Shown here: piece by piece, positions 45,466 to 56,094 of the stretch | Layout of the letters: each line of letters opens with the position of its first letter | Position numbering within the stretch: position 1 is the stretch's first letter | Program-made: the position numbers and the translations under genes | From: Elymus sibiricus | Lineage: Eukaryota > Streptophyta > Magnoliopsida > Poales > Poaceae | DNA length: 64,000 nt | Reading direction: 5' to 3' | Assembly (NCBI GenBank): GCA_039707655.1 | Contig: CM077664.1 | Location: forward strand, 199,696,195 to 199,760,194 | The notes under the pieces: model-generated | What the model was told of the DNA's origin: nothing | Database searches by the model: none | Seen by the model: the letters and a program-made list of their open reading frames with translations, nothing else

Positions 45466-47233
45466 TGTTGGAAATATGCCCTAGAGGCAATAATAAATTG
45501 GTTATTATCATATTTCCTTGTTCATGATAAATGTTTATTATTCATGCTAGAATTGTATTAACCGGAAACTTAAATACATGTGTGAATACATAAACTACGC
45601 CGTGTCCATAGTAAGCCTCTACTAGACTAGCTCGTTGATCAAAGATGGTTATGGTTTCCTGACCATAGACATGAGTTGTCATTTGATAACGGGATCACAT
45701 CATTAGGAGAATGATGTGATGGACAAGACCCAACCATAAGCTTAGCATTTGATCGTATCACTTAAGTTTATTGCTATAGCTTTCTTCATGTCAAGTATCT
45801 ATTCCTAAGACCATGAGATCATGCAACTCCCGGATACCAGAGGAATAATTTGTGTGCTATCAAACGTCACTACGTAACTGGGTTATCATAAAGGTGCTCT
45901 ACAGGTATCTCCGAAGGTGTTTGTTGGGTTGCATGCATCGAGACTGGGATTTGCCACTCCGTATGATGGAGAGATATCTCTGGGCCCTCTTAGTAATACA
46001 ACATCGTAAAGATCTTGCAAGCAATGTGACTATGAGTTAGTCACGGGATCTTGTATTACGGAACAAGTAAAGAGACTTGCCGGTAACAAGATTGAACTAG
46101 GTATGGAGATACCGACGATCGAATCTCGGGCAAGTAACATATCGCTGGACAAAGGGAATTGCATACGGGATTAACCGAATCCTCGACATCGTGGTTCAAC
46201 TGATAAAAGATCTTCATGTAATATGTAGGAACCAATATGGGCATCTAGGTTCCGCTATTGGTTATTGACCGGAGAGGTGTCTCGGTCATGTCTACATGAT
46301 TCTCGAACCCGCAGGGTCCGCACGCTTAACGTTCGGTGACGCTAGAGTAGTACTGGGATATGTGCATTGGTTACCGAATGTTGTTCGGAGTCCCGGGTGA
46401 GATCCTGGACGTCATGAGGAGCTCCGGAATGGTCCGGAGGTAAAGGTATATATATAGGAAGTCCTATTTTGGTCGCCGGAAAAGTTTCGGGTATTACTGG
46501 TTAGTGTACCGGGAGTGCCGAACGGGGTCCGAGGGTCCACCGGGGGGTCCACCTGCCCCGGGGGTCCACATGGGCTGTAGGGGGTGTGCCTTGGCCTATA
46601 TGGGCCAGTGGAACCAGCCCTAAGAGGCCCATGCGCCAAGGAGAGGTGGAGGAGGAAGAGTCCTAAGGGGGGAAGGCACCCCCCTAGGTGCCTTGGGGAG
46701 GGAAGAGACCTCCCTAGGCCGGCGCCCCCTCCTTGGAGGAGGTGCTAGGGCTGCGCCCCAGCCCTCCCCCTTGCCTCATATATATAGTGGGGGAGAGGGA
46801 GGGGCTGGACACACCAATTCCGATGCCCCGGCGGCAGCCGTACCTCTCCCATAACTCCGTTTTCTCCTCAGATTGGTTCCGGTAGCGTTTGGCGAAGCCC
46901 TGCCGGCACTGCACCACCACCATCCCCACTATGCCGTCGTGTTGGTTGAGATCCCATCTACTTCTCCTCTCTTGCTTGCTGGATCAAGAAGGAGGAGGCG
47001 TCACCGAGCCGCACGTGTGCTGAACGCGGAGGTGCTGTCCGTTCGGTACTTCATCGGATTGGATCGCGATTGGATCGTGAAGAGTATGACTACATCAATT
47101 GCGTTATATACGCTTCCGCTTTCAGTCTACAAGGGTATGTAGACACACTCCCCTCTCATTGCTATGCTTCTCATAGATAGATCTTGGGTGATTCGTAGGA
47201 ATTTTTTTGATTTTCATGCTTCGTTCCCCATCA
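45466..47233 (+). repeat. Angela 3' LTR
   Basis: 1,768 bp, same ends as the 5' copy, preceded by the polypurine tract. The TATA box is at about 46778-46786. It carries an expansion of GGGGTCCAC-type units (46516-46575) absent from the 5' copy. Scattered other differences, mostly transitions, show the insertion is not very recent. Confidence 0.9.
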
Positions 47234-47238
47234 AATGC

Positions 47239-48299
47239 TACTTCATATTCCTAAGACACTTTACATGTTTCTCTTTGTGGGCGGAGCCAGTACAGATACG
47301 TGCATACTCGTGGTATCTCCATATCCCATACGCCACCACCATTCTTCCCCACTTCGGTTATCAAACGGTGATTATGGAGAAAGATGTCCCCGTGGACGCA
47401 GCCAAAGTGGTCTCCGTTTTACCCCTGTTGCAACTATCCTCTACGAAGAGGGAAGGGGCCTGTCACGTCACCCATCTCCACAACCACACAGTTAGCCAAT
47501 AGTAATAACCTTCCGTCCAAAGTTGGCATACGTTGGATGGTCGACTTCACCCAACGCCAAGAAGATTATCAACATAAACATGCAAAGAGGATATTAAATC
47601 CTCATAACAAATAGCCTATTACACACTAGGGTTCATCCATACCCCGAGAACAACGGGTATACTCACACATGGGAACGCCAATCATCGTGGTAATGGTAAT
47701 GGAATACATGGATGAATGAATCAACCGATACACCGAAGGATCCACTAGGGTTCTTGATGTTGCAGATGATAAGGATGTGGATTACGATGACGGTGAAGAC
47801 GGTGATGATGAAGATGGTGGTGATGACTTCGTTTCCTTCGTGGTGAGAGGAATCCCCTCCTTCTCCTCTCCCTCCGGATGGGCTCTAGCGGCTAGGGTTC
47901 TACCTTCTGGGCGAGTTTCTGGAGTCTCTGCATGTCTGGTTCATGATCCGATTCGACAGGGTGAAAATAGCGGATCCCCCAGAGGCGGCGGCGCGCCAAA
48001 CGACCACTCATGCGAGCGCGCGCGGTCGCATGGAACGCCGACGTTCATTCTGGAAGCATGACGACGGCTGTTTCTTTGGCCTTCTCGCCTGAAGTGTTTA
48101 TGGAAGGTGTTTATCACTTTTAATACGTGATTCCACTGCCATTTTTGGGGATTTTCTCCAATAAATGAATATTGCTCCAAAAGCCGTTACCTAAGGGATT
48201 ATCAATAAAAAGAAGTGCATGAACGCGGTAAAATTCCACAAAGCCTACAAAGTAGGCACAAAAATAACGGTAAAATGGTCTCATAATTTGGACTCATCA
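47239..48299 (-). repeat. E1 right LTR, part 2
   Basis: It resumes after Angela and runs to TTGGACTCATCA at 48299; with part 1 the LTR is 1,362 bp. Positions 47538-48220 match 2674-3367. A 24-nt near-perfect GC-rich palindrome lies at 48009-48032. Plus-strand frames such as 47777-48061 (Asp-rich start) also occur in the other LTR and are not genes. Confidence 0.85.
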
Positions 48300-48440
48300 A
48301 CCCGCATCCCTCAAGAATGTGTCACATGGCCATTCGCACGTCCGCTCCTCGGCAGCATGAGGAAGGTTATACTTGGGCTTCTCCTTCGGAGTTTCATCGG
48401 ACTTCCGGCTCGAAGAACCCCTCAACATCCTCCTAAGCAT
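48300..48440 (-). pseudogene. WHAM-like accessory ORF, N-terminal 47 codons only
   Basis: ATG at 48438-48440; it reads MLRRMLRGSSSRKSDETPKE, then a segment with TCEWPCDTFLRDAG that matches SCEWPHNAFMNEAG in the intact inner copy (26625-27767). The frame is open up to the E1 junction, beyond which the rest lies left of the window. Confidence 0.7.
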
Positions 48441-48829
48441 TTTCTTATCTCTGAAAAATTTCTGAAATTTTTAGTCCCTCAAATAAAAGTGAACAAAACT
48501 CAATAAACTTGATAGCAACTACTCACACAAGTATCCAGAGTCTATATGATGCATCAAAACTGCTTTGGACCATACAAATTCAACATGCAAGCTCATATAC
48601 AAGGTCACCACAGCAGCAAAAATTTGCAAAATATAAAACACTAGAACAAAAACTAATTGGAGCATTGGAGAAGTCACATACCAAGGAGTAATTCCTCAAA
48701 ATAGTTTCGGAAATGGAGTTTCGAGCAAGGAGATCGAAAACAACATGAAAATGAGCAAGAACACAGGCTTGAGAACAATGGTGATTTTTTCTAGAGGTAG
48801 AAGGAAGTGGTGGGCAGGTGCACTAAGTG

Positions 48830-49000
48830 AGGGGGCCCCTGTGGGACCCACAAGTTCACTAGGCATGCCCAGTGAGCTTGTGGCTCACAGGTGCACCCCC
48901 CTGGGGTGTGTTCAGTGCCAAAAATTCTTAAATATTACAGAAAAAATCATACTATATTTTCAGGTCATTCAGGGAACTTTTATTTTCGGGACATTTTTTT
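48830..49000 (-). promoter_or_regulatory. Internal U3-like cassette of the outer WHAM-like element
   Basis: The inverted repeat at about 48840-48895 (GGGACCCACAAGTTCACTAG with AGTGAGCTTGTGGCTC) is followed by CCAAAAATTCTTAAATATT. It is collinear with 28141-28330 and similar to the U3 part of the WHAM-like LTRs. It lies about 400 bp before the accessory ORF start. No clear TATA box is seen. Confidence 0.4.
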
Positions 49001-49062
49001 ATTGCACAGAGAATTCAGAAAACAGGATAATCATGGCATTCTACTTTATTGAACTTTAAATA

Positions 49063-52000
49063 TGTGACGCCCCCGACTCGATCGTGCACTAATCATACAC
49101 GCAAATGCGCACGATCAAGCTCAGAGACTCACGGGAAGATATCACAACACAACTCTAGACACAAATTAAAGTCATACAGCTTTATATTACAAGCCAGGCC
49201 ATGAAAGCTCGAATACATAAGTCAGCGGAAGCAACAATATCTGAGTACAGACATAACTAAACAAGTTTGCCTTAAGAAGGCTGAGCAAAACAACGACATC
49301 CAGATCGAAAAGGAGCAGGCCTCCTGCCTGGGAGCCTCCGAACTAATCCTGGTCGTCGGTCTCCACGTAGTAGTAGGCTCCGTCGGGGTAGTAGTAGTCA
49401 TCGACGGGATCAGCTGTCTCCGGGGCTCCGTCATCTGATCGCAGCAATTGGGTAGGGGGAAAAGGTAGCAAAGCAACCGTGAGTACTCATCCAAAGTACT
49501 CGCAAGACTTACATTAGATCTATGCTAAGTATGCATCGGTATCAAAGGGAAGGGGCTGTATCGGTGGACTAAACTGCAGAATTGCCAGAATAGAGGGGAG
49601 ACTTAGCCTATCGAAGACTAGCATCTTGCAGCGTCTTGCAGCATTAGAAGAGTGCAGATTAGTAGCATATAATAGAGTAATAAGTATAGTAGCATTGTAG
49701 CAATGCCCAGAGATCCTTCCTCGACTCCCTACGAGAAAGTGATCCCGAAGCCATCATATCAATTTAGTATCACAAGTACCCAGTTCAAGTTATAGTAGAT
49801 CGGGATACAACTCTGAGCGTCCTGTTACCGTGGACACGGCTATTCGAATAGATAACTTCCCTGCAGTGGTGCACCAACTTACCCAACACGCTCGATTAAC
49901 TCTGGCCGGACACACTTTTCTGGGTCATGCCCGGCCTCGGCTGATCGACATGCCGTAGTCCTACCTAGGCTCCGCAGAGAGGTCCCCACCGGTCTACATC
50001 CTAAGTGCGAAGGGGTCATGGGCCAATCGTCCTAAGCACTCCGGGTCATTGTGTGCAGGGTGGATCCAGGCACCACCTCTGTCCTGGATGGCACCGATCC
50101 GACCCAGCCACAATGCTGAACTGGACGTGTGACAGAGCTTTCAGGAGAATCGTACAACGCCGAGTGCCCGTACTTATTCCCGCGTGGTGGTCAGTGCGTA
50201 AAGGCCAGAGGCCTACTCAGATTATATATCCAAACCGTTAGTGTATTGGGAGCGCGCAGTGACAATCAATGCTCCTGTCGCCCCATCTCGCGGACTTACG
50301 GCAAGGGCCAGGCCCATCCCTCTCTAGGGCGGTCTGCCTGCCCGGCCGTGCCACGTAATTATCTCGCGGGTACCCTCCAGGTCAACCCAACTTCACAAGA
50401 GACTATCGGGAACTCAGGTCCACCTCTACCGGGGTGGTACCGCCTGTCCCTTCAGTCCCGCAGAAACAGTAAACGGGGAACAGGTAAAGGTAACAGTGTG
50501 TCCGTAACATCAAGGGGAAATCCGAGGAATCACCCTCGATGGATTCCCACTCTATGTATCCGTCAAGGTGAACTAGGAGGAATCACCATCGATGTGTTCA
50601 TGCTTGAGGGGTTGTACGACAGAGTCATCATCGGAGGTGGTGAAAGAGGAATCACCCTCGGTAATCCAGAACCGACTAGCTATGCTACAGAGATATCATC
50701 AGGAGTGAGGTAGGAGGTATCACCCTCGGCACTCGATCGTAGCTCTGCAGAGTCGTACAACTAAGGGGGTGTGCGGTGCTGTGTCGGTCTCTGCACGTCG
50801 ACCACACTGATCGAGCATCCGGAAGCAAAGCATGGCAACACGGACAAGGGTGCGGGGCCACTGATGGATCACTAACCAACCTAGACTAAGCATTTAGGAC
50901 AACAGGTAAAGTATCAATAGCAGGTTACAAAATCAAGCTATGCATCAGAATAGGAGCTATCGAATAACAGTAGCAAAATCTAATGCAAGCACGGGAGAGA
51001 AAGAATGGGCGATATAGGAATGATCAAGGGGGTTTTGCTTGCCTGGAAGCTCTGCTGAGAAGGACGGGTCATCGACGACGTAGTCGTACTCGGGGTCAAC
51101 AGCAGTCTCGGGGTCTACCGGAGAGAAGAGGTGGAAGGAACAATAAATATAAAGCAAAAAAATGCATCACAAGGCATGATATGGCAATATGATGTGCTAG
51201 GGATGACCTAAGGCAGTGCTAAGCGTTACAGACGGAGCTGGAAAATATCTGGGAATATTTTCCTGGCTTTAGGCAATAATCGGACAGACGATCCAGAGGG
51301 GAAGGTTCCATGTTTGTAGTGTTGGAGGTATGTGACAGGTATGTCGGTAGCATATTCGGATTCGTCTTATTTTTCTAATCATTTTTCATATATAAATTAT
51401 TTTCATCCGAGTTACGGATTATTTTATATGATTTTACAAAGTTTTAATCATTTTCTAGAATTTCTGGAATTAATCCAAATTTGAAAATAAATGGGAAATT
51501 GCTAGGTGCACCCGGTGCAGTGCACCTAGCTATGCACACAGAGGCTGACTGGTGGGCCCGGTCAGCTGAGTCAGCGGTCAACAGTTGACCGGTTGACCGG
51601 TCAACTGGGACCCACTGGTCCGTGGTAGGGGCTGCCCAGTCAGCATAGTTGACGAGGTCAACCCAGTCAACTGGGCCCATGGGACCCACTGGCAGTGACC
51701 CAGGTGGACCCCAGTGGCAGGCCACGTCGGCGGGCGGCGCCGGTGAAGCTCCGGCGACACGAAAACGCGGCGGCGCGCTTCGGCCGACGTCGGGATTTGG
51801 CATCCGGCGTCCATTTGCTGCGCGGGAGGCACCGTTCGAACGGGCGGACGAAGTCGCGTCGGGTGGTGGCCATGGAAGGGGCTGCGGTGGTCTGTCTCGA
51901 CGGCGGCGAGCTCGCGGGCGGGTGCCGGAGTTCGGGTCCGGGCGAAAACGTGGCTAGGGGCACCGTAAGGCTGCGAGCGTGCGTGCGTTCGGCTACTGGG

Positions 52001-53117
52001 AGCTCCAAGAGCTCGGTAGCGAGCTCGGACGTGGCCTTCGGCGACAGGGTCCACGGCGGCGAGCTTAACCGCGGCGGCGGGGTACGGCCATGTCGAAAGC
52101 GGCGGCTACGGGCGATGAAACGAGCGCTAGGACAGGGGAAACGAGGAGGAGCTCACTGGGAGCCTCCTGAGGTGCACAGCGTGCTCGGGGAGGGCCTGGG
52201 GTGGACGGAGCGGCGACGGCGATCTCCGGCGACCGAGGAAGAAGAAGAGGTCGGGGACAGCGTTCGGGGGCGTCCGATGCCGTGTGGCTCGACGAGGAGG
52301 CGTAGCCGATGGAGGCGGAGCTTGGGGACAGGTCGGAGAGGTGAGGCGATAGCGGTGGCTATGCGAACGACGGCAGCGTGGCCATGGCAGCGCTCGGGCG
52401 CTCCTCCAGATCGATATGGAGAGCGAGAGGGAGAGGGGGAAGTGGATAGGGGCGTCCAGGGGAGGCTGCGGTGGAGGCCTTATCCACCCAGGGCGCCGGC
52501 AGCGACGGCGGACGGCCGACGCGTGCGCTCTGCCAGCCCCGAGCGCGCGCGCGGCGACAAGCATAGGAGAGAGGAGGGAGCTTGAAGGAGAGGGGGAAGA
52601 TGGGCTGGGCCTGTGCACTATGCACTTAGGCCCAGTACACAGTAGTTTTTAGGCTTTTCCTTTTCTGTTTTTCTGCTTTTTCTTTTTCAGAAACAGTTTT
52701 GCATTTAATTAAGCCATCAAATGACTTTTGCAAAATATGGGACTTGGCCACATAATTACATTGCAATATTTGGCACTGCCACAAAAAGCTTGAGAAATTT
52801 TTGAATTGATTTGGATTTTTCATAAATGAAAACGCATTTAAAAATGATGATTTGGCACTGTTTTAATTGCTATATCCCATTTAAGCAAATAAGTGATGTT
52901 GTTTTCCTTAACAAATAATTGTTATGGAATATTTGCTAAATGATGGACTATTTTGCAACCATGTTTGTGCAACTTTAAATTTCACTTGCAATTTGAATTG
53001 ATTTCAGTGGTGGAATTTGAAATGAGATATGAATCCTTAGTGATCAAGCATAACCAAGCAAAGTGACTTAGCATAATCATGAAGGATCACTGTAGCTCAT
53101 TACATAGGGGTGTTACA
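49063..53117 (-). mobile_element. 4.06-kb solo LTR-like element, TGTGACGCCCCCGACTC...GGGGTGTTACA
   Basis: TG...CA ends with a perfect 5-bp duplication AAATA (49058-49062 and 53118-53122). There is no coding domain and no terminal repeat of itself, so a solo LTR of a long-LTR gypsy family is the simplest reading. On the minus strand a TGGGCC/GGCCCA-rich stretch near 52600-52640 precedes a CT-rich then GC-rich segment (51500-52600), resembling a promoter and transcript leader. A repeated ATCACCCTCG array (50524-50728) and a TTGAC cluster (51574-51672) also occur. It shares end sequences and an internal motif with 19348-23485. Confidence 0.65.
51574..51672. promoter_or_regulatory. Dense TTGAC (W-box-like) cluster in the 4.06-kb element
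   Basis: Seven TTGAC or GTCAA cores, several as back-to-back GGTCAAC...GTTGACC palindromes, lie within about 100 bp. TTGAC is the core recognised by WRKY factors. Function here is inference. Confidence 0.4.
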
Positions 53118-53270
53118 AAATAACAGAGAGTAAATAGAAGGTACAGTAGGTTGTGCTTACTAAATTCACCGACCACATGCCCCTCAAAGAGAATCCATTA
53201 ATAAGGTTGATCAAGTCTTATTAACAAACTATTTCCGAGTAACATGAAACCGAAGAATTTTCATATAACA

Positions 53271-56025
53271 CTAGGTTACCTCAATGGGGACATGCATTTC
53301 CCCAACAATAAGAACCTCATATTTCTTTTTGACGGTCGGAAGAGGGAATTCAAAACCTCCAATAGTGATTGTCGCAATTTTTTCAATGGAGTTGATACTA
53401 TTTACTGAACTTTGCTTCTTCGGGAAGTATACCGTATGTTCATTACCATTGACATGAAAAGTAACCTTGCTTTTGTTGCAATCAATAACAGCCCTTGAAG
53501 TATTCAAAAAGGTTCTACCAAGGATGATCGACATACTGTCGTCCTCGGGCATATCAAGAATAACAAAGTCTGTCAAGATAGTAACATTTGCAACTACAAC
53601 GGGAATGTCCTCACAAATTCCAATAGGTATAACAGTTGATTTATCAGCCATTTGCAAAGATATTTTAGTAGGTGTCAACTTATTCAAATCAACTCTTCGA
53701 TATAAAGAGAGGCATAACAGTAACACCGTCTCCAAAATCACATAAGGCAGTTTTGACATAACTTCTTTTAATGGAGCAAGGTATAGTAGGTATTACTAGA
53801 TCTCCTAACTTCTTAGGTACTCCACCCTTAAAATAATAATTTGCAAGCATGGTGGAAATTTCAGCTTCAGGTATCTTCCTTTTATTAGTGACAATATCTT
53901 TCATGTATTTAGCATATGGAGGCATTTTCAGAATATCAGTCAAACATGTTCGCAAAAAAGACTGGTCTAAGCACTTCAACAAAGCGTTCAAAATCCTCCT
54001 CATCCTTATTTTTTGGAGATTTTCTAGGAAAAGGCATGGTTTTTTGAACCCATGGTTCTCTTTCTTTACCATGTTTTCTAGCAATGAAATCTCTTTTATC
54101 ATATCTTTTATTCTTAGGAGGTGGGTCATCAAGATTAACAGCAGGTTCTATTTCTACATCAATATCAGGTTCTTTATCATTATCTGATTGAGCATCAACG
54201 TGAACATCATCATTATCATTATCATTAGGTGGATGTTCATTACCAGATTGTGTCTCAGCATCAGAAATAGAAACATCATTATGATTCTCAGAAGGTTTTT
54301 CTATCACAGGTTCACTAGAAGCATGCAAAGTTTTATCATTTTTCTTTTTCTTTTTCTTCTTAGATGAACTAGGTGCATCAATATTAATTCTTTGAGAATC
54401 TTTCTCAATTCTTTTAGGATGACCTTTAGGATATAGAGACTCCTAAGTCATTCTACCTCATCTAGTCACAACTCTAACAACACGATCATTCATTCTACTA
54501 TTCATTTCATTAAGCAAATCATTTTGAGACTTAGAAACTTGTTCTAACTGAGTGTGAACCATGGATGAATGTTTACTTATACCTTTAACATCATTAGCAA
54601 TCCTAAACATCAAGTCACTCAAGGGATCAATCATAATAGCATTTCGTTTCAATTGATTGCTAACATACATATTGAAATTCTCTTGCTTAACAATGTAATT
54701 ATCAAATTCATCCAGGCATTGACTAGCAGATTTATTGTAAGGAATATCACCTTCATCGAATCTATAAAGAGAATTCACCATTACTACCTGTGTCGGGATA
54801 TCGAGTCCATGTTTTTCTTCAATAGGTGCTAAATTCTTAACATCTTCAGATTTAATACCCTTTTCTTTCATAGATTTCTTAGCTTCTTGCATATCTTCTG
54901 GAATGAGGAATAGAATACCTCTCTTCTTCGAAGTTGGCTTAGGTGGTGGTTCAGGAAGTGTCCAATCATCGGCATTCTTTAACATATTGTTCAATAGTTC
55001 TTCAGCTTGTCCAACAGTTCGTTCCCTGAAAACACAACCAGCACAACTATCTAGGTAGTCCCTAGAAGCATCGGTTAGTCCATTATAAAATATGTCAAGT
55101 ATTTCATTTTTCTTAAGAGGATGATCAGGCAAAGCATTAAGTAATTGGAGAAGCCTCCCCCAAGCTTGAGGGAGATTCTCTTCTTCAAATTGCACAAATT
55201 TAAATATTTCTTGCAAGGCAGCTTGTTTCTTATGAGCAGGAAAATATTTTTCAGAGAAGTAATATATCATATCATGGGGACTACACACATAACCAGGAGC
55301 AAGAGTATTAAACCATTTCTTAGCGTCACCCTTTAAAGAGAAAGGAAACAACTTAAGGATATAGTAATAGCAAATTTTTTCCTCATGAGCAAATAGGGTG
55401 GCTATATCATTCAATTTGGTAAGATGTGCACAACAGTTTCAGTTTCATAACCATGAAAAGGATCAGATTCTACTAAAGTAATTAACTGAAGATCAACAGA
55501 GAATTCATAATCCTTATCAGTAACAAAGATAGGAGAAGTAGCAAACTTAGGATCATATTTGATTCTCTCTATCATAGCTTTTTCTTTCAACTTACTCAGT
55601 AATTTTTTAACATCATCTCTATCATTACAAGCAAGAAATTCTCAAGCTGTCTCCCCATCCATAACATAACCATCAGGTATCTTAGGCATTTCAACTCTAG
55701 GAGGATAGCTAGGCATAATAGGTGAATCATAATTTTCATCAGTTTCAGCATTTTTAATCTCTTTAGCTTTAGCAATTTATTCATCAAGAAATTCACCTAG
55801 TGGCACAGTATCATCAAGCAGAGTACTAGCATCATCACAAGTTTCATTTATAGCAGAAGTAGTATCATCAATTACTTGCAACATATCAGAATGAATAGCA
55901 GGTGGTGGTGTCGCAAGCCTACTCAAAACAGAAGGTGAATCAAGTGCGGAGCTAGATGGCAGTTCCTTACCTCCCCTCGTCTTAGAGGGTACGATCTTAG
56001 TCTTAGCATCTTTCAAATTCTTCAT
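53271..56025 (-). pseudogene. Outer WHAM-like gag-protease (decayed)
   Basis: The start is the ATG at 56023-56025 (MKNLKDAKTKIVPSKTRGGK). The gag core is LFPFSLKGDAKKWFNTLAPG, IYYFSEKYFPAHKKQAALQE and LPQAWGRLLQLLNALPDHPL. Then come PIEEKHGLD, a Lys run, and an Asp/Asn-rich acidic segment. Protease motifs are TALCDFGDGV and MSIILGRTFLNTS, where Pro of the usual GRPFL is Thr. Frame is lost in several places (near 55440, a 3-nt insertion creating TGA near 54457, near 54000 and near 53715), plus stops near 55778 and 55640. Coding ends at 53271 with no polymerase after it. Confidence 0.8.
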
Positions 56026-56065
56026 AGTGTAAAATCCCAAGTGAACTCAATAAATAGAGCTATGC

Positions 56066-56083
56066 TCCCGGGAAACGGCGCCT
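56066..56083 (-). other. WHAM-like primer binding site (degenerate tRNA-Asp type)
   Basis: The plus strand TCCCGGGAAACGGCGCCT differs at three positions from the tRNA-Asp-type site of the Sabrina-like element. It lies 11 bp from the LTR. Confidence 0.75.
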
Positions 56084-56094
56084 GAAAAAGGTCT

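Larger units (their letters stand above)
38439..47233 (+). mobile_element. Full-length Angela-type copia element
   Basis: 8,795 bp with two LTRs (1,739 and 1,768 bp), TGTTGGAAATATGCCCTAGA...CCCCATCA ends, and a perfect 5-bp duplication AATGC (38434-38438 and 47234-47238). The internal region has a primer site, a single gag-pol frame and a polypurine tract (45451-45465, CAAGTGGGAGAC). It is structurally complete but its coding frame has six stops and a mutated integrase residue. It was inserted into the right LTR of E1. Confidence 0.95.
2674..48299 (-). mobile_element. E1: Athila-type Ty3/gypsy element, heavily nested
   Basis: E1's own sequence is in pieces: 2674-3362 and 32193-32271 (left LTR), 32272-38137 (internal), 38138-38438 and 47239-48299 (right LTR). 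The polypurine tract (CCCCCAAGCTT on the plus strand) lies at the left LTR and the primer site at the right, so it is transcribed on the minus strand. Internal order is gag, protease, reverse transcriptase, RNase H, then an acidic accessory ORF, with no integrase. It was inserted into the outer WHAM-like element; the right duplication would be 48300-48304. Nested inside are the Sirevirus (left edge), the Sabrina-like element and the Angela element. Family name not certain. Confidence 0.75.

Noticed and set aside
51649..52652. Long overlapping open frames on both strands in GC-rich DNA (for example 51695-52585 plus, 52127-52618 minus)
   Set aside because: Composition is Arg/Pro/Ser/Gly low complexity in every frame, with no domain; it lies inside a flanked 4.06-kb solo LTR and is expected from GC-rich sequence lacking A/T-rich stops.
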